From contig OZ024896.1 of the NCBI GenBank assembly GCA_964017195.1, forward strand, positions 32,726,307 through 32,790,306: a stretch of 64,000 bases of DNA, written 5' to 3'. The notes beneath the pieces were generated by a model. The model worked only from the letters and a program-made list of their open reading frames with translations. It did no database searches and had not been told where the DNA came from. This document shows, piece by piece, positions 62,293 to 64,000 of the stretch; the first letter of the stretch is position 1, and each line of letters opens with the position of its first letter. Origin of the DNA: Siderastrea radians (lineage: Eukaryota; Cnidaria; Anthozoa; Scleractinia; Rhizangiidae). The position numbers and the translations under genes are program-made.

Positions 62293-62465
62293 GCGTCAGA
62301 ACAAGCGTAATGAAAAGAAACAAGTCGGGGTCAAGTAATAAGAAGAAATAATAAGATGGTTCGTAGTCCGTAGTAGACCGCAGTTGACACATGTACATCC
62401 GTGTCATTCTTATCTATTGACCTTTAATACCGTAAGTATATAATTCATATTCTCTTGCTTGATAG

Positions 62466-62473
62466 TGACCTTG
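62466..62473 (-). promoter_or_regulatory. Candidate nuclear-receptor half-site upstream of SDR copy E
   Basis: TGACCTTG in the context GTGACCTTGCATTTG, 157 bp upstream of the copy E ATG. The larger distance reflects extra sequence, including a repeated GTTCGTTGG motif, between the site and the ATG. Confidence 0.35.
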
Positions 62474-62622
62474 CATTTGTCGAGCTTCTGTTCGTTGGTG
62501 TAAAGTTACCACTCATACAGCAAAGTGCACATTTCGCAACTCAGTCTTAATCTCTCACCTTGAACCGCCTGTGATTCTGTGAGCTCCTGTTCGTTGGCGT
62601 ATAGTTGGCACCTTTGCAAAAC

Positions 62623-63711
62623 ATGGCTTTCCAAATCGTGCTGATCTCCGGTTGTTCTAGCGGCATAGGACTCGCTACCGCTGAGCTTCTCGCTAAAGAT
62701 GCTGAAGATGCTGAGAAACGCTTCAAGGTTTACGCCACCATGAAAAATCTGGCGAAGAAAGGACAACTGGAGGAAGAAGGAAAGGAATATCTTGGAGACA
62801 TTGATTATCAAGCAGATGGATGTGTGTAGCGAGGAATCAGTCAACAAAGCTGTACAAGAACTGATCGACACTGAAGGGAAAACTGATGTGCTGTGTAAGT
62901 CTTCGATTTAAGAATTTTGTTAATCAGTTTTGTCATGTATATGTAAGCCACGAGTCAATCCGGACTTTCAGTGTCGTGTTGAAACGCGTGTGAATACTGT
63001 CGAGTAGGAATTGTAGGCTCAGTTACGTAAAAGTTTAGACAAGCTTCATCTAAAACGCATCAGTCCCCACCACCGTGTTTTTTTTTCTTGATAAAGCGTG
63101 ACCTATTTCTGCAGTAGAGAAGGAGAACACAAGAGCCCTTTTTACTGAAGTGAAAGCTTTGCGCGGGGAGCCTGATTAACTCTTTAAGCCCCAATATCAA
63201 TATGTGTATTCTCTGTCTCTGTTCTACATAATAAATTTGGGTGGTACTAGTTGAGAGAATTTGCTAAGAAATCAAAAGGTTTCACCTTTCGTGATCATTT
63301 CCGTTATTCTCAAGTGCTGTGTGTTTGATAAAGTAGGGATACAGCTGACCGGAGAAATTAGGTGCTTGTCACTACTTAGGCTTAAAGAGCTAACCACTTG
63401 GATGACATTATATTGAAGGCTTCATCTTTTTTTTTTCTTTCAGTTAACAATGCTGGCCAAGGCGTAATTTGCCCATTGGAGGGCATCCCAATTAACAAGG
63501 CACAGGAATTGGTGGATGTGAACTTCTTTGGCACTCTCCGCCTGATAAAGGCTGTACTACCCAGCATGAAAGCGAGGAAGAGTGGTCACATCATTAACTG
63601 CGGTTCTGAAGTGGGTGTTAGTGGTGTACCATTCCAAGAAATCTACTCAGCATCAAAGTTTGAGGGACTCAGTGAGAGATTGGCTCCAATGCTGCGCCAG
63701 GTCAATATCAG
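62623..63711 (+). pseudogene. SDR copy E, exons 1-2, frameshifted, runs off the window
   Basis: Exon 1 is 62623-62894 and exon 2 is 63444-63711; exon 3 must lie to the right of the window. Exon 1 starts MAFQIVLISGCSSGIGLATA. It carries a 9-nt tandem duplication (KDAEDAEKRF instead of KDAEKRF) and, after CTTGGAGAC, lacks two bases present in copies B to D. The frame then reaches TAG at 62827-62829. Splice sites are intact (GTAAGT; CAG; GTTAGC). Exon 2 keeps NNAG and YSASK but lacks two residues between KF and EGL. Either this copy is a recent pseudogene or the 2-nt loss is a sequencing error. A TGACCTTG site lies 157 bp upstream of the ATG. Confidence 0.8.
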
Positions 63712-63736
63712 GTTAGCAGGTAGCCTGTTTAAAGAT

Positions 63737-63740
63737 AGAA

Positions 63741-63779
<39 letters not shown>

Positions 63780-63782
63780 ATT

Positions 63783-63842
<60 letters not shown>
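63737..63842. repeat. Microsatellites (ATT)n then (GAT)n in SDR copy E intron 2
   Basis: Pure triplet runs directly after the exon 2 donor region. Confidence 0.97.
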
Positions 63843-63844
<2 letters not shown>

Positions 63845-64000
63845 AGACTTCATTGTAAATGTATCATCTTTCATAAAATACAATTCTGAGCCAACTGGCC
63901 TAGGCAATTATACTATTATGTACAAAAGCAATAAAAAAGCAAAAAAATAGCAAATGAAATTTATACTGAGATAACAATACATGCAACAATCAATGATAAT

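Overview
This window is eukaryotic. Genes are split by GT-AG introns, intergenic DNA is AT-rich, and transposable elements fill most of the space. The gene families and repeats fit a cnidarian, most likely a stony coral or close anthozoan: RDH8-like dehydrogenase arrays, stand-alone P2X7-C-terminus-like (ballast) proteins, Penelope-like elements and many TIR DNA transposons. This is an inference from family content, not from a species match.

The backbone is a head-to-tail array of five plus-strand copies (A to E) of one three-exon short-chain dehydrogenase/reductase gene of the RDH8/HSD17B1 type. Copy A (exons 2 and 3; exon 1 lies left of the window) spans 1-5120. Copy B spans 14050-22180, C 32656-40110 and D 43538-48819. 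E (62623 to beyond the right edge) carries a 2-nt frameshift in exon 1, and a decayed sixth exon 1 sits just upstream of it. Splice phases are identical in all copies. Exon 1 is much better conserved between copies than exons 2 and 3. B, C and E share a TGACCTTG element upstream of the ATG.

The introns are long because of nested insertions. Several elements have readable target-site duplications. Copy A intron 1 holds a 700-bp TAA-flanked element with a MADF-like ORF. Copy B intron 1 holds three head-to-tail MITEs with a Harbinger-like element sitting in one junction. Copy C intron 1 is short, but its intron 2 contains a 4.5-kb TTAA-flanked element with 144-bp TIRs carrying two convergent genes: a P2X7-ballast-like protein and a THAP-domain protein with a possible CCHC zinc-knuckle exon. 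Copy D intron 1 holds clusters of TCGGTCGA-type palindromes.

Between the array members are Penelope-like relics (5.7-7.4, 12.3-13.9 and 22.8-23.9 kb, plus two GIY-YIG fragments), an uncharacterised gene (24.2-25.8 kb), a MULE-like element with about 450-bp TIRs (30.5-32.2 kb), a TTAA-flanked 4.8-kb element with about 1-kb TIRs (49.2-54.0 kb), a minisatellite (55.8-56.7 kb), a small K50 homeobox gene (57.1-59.3 kb), another tandem-repeat block (59.6-60.2 kb) and a solo LTR (61.0-61.7 kb). Only the dehydrogenase genes, the homeobox gene, the 24-kb gene and the two transposon-borne genes look protein-coding.
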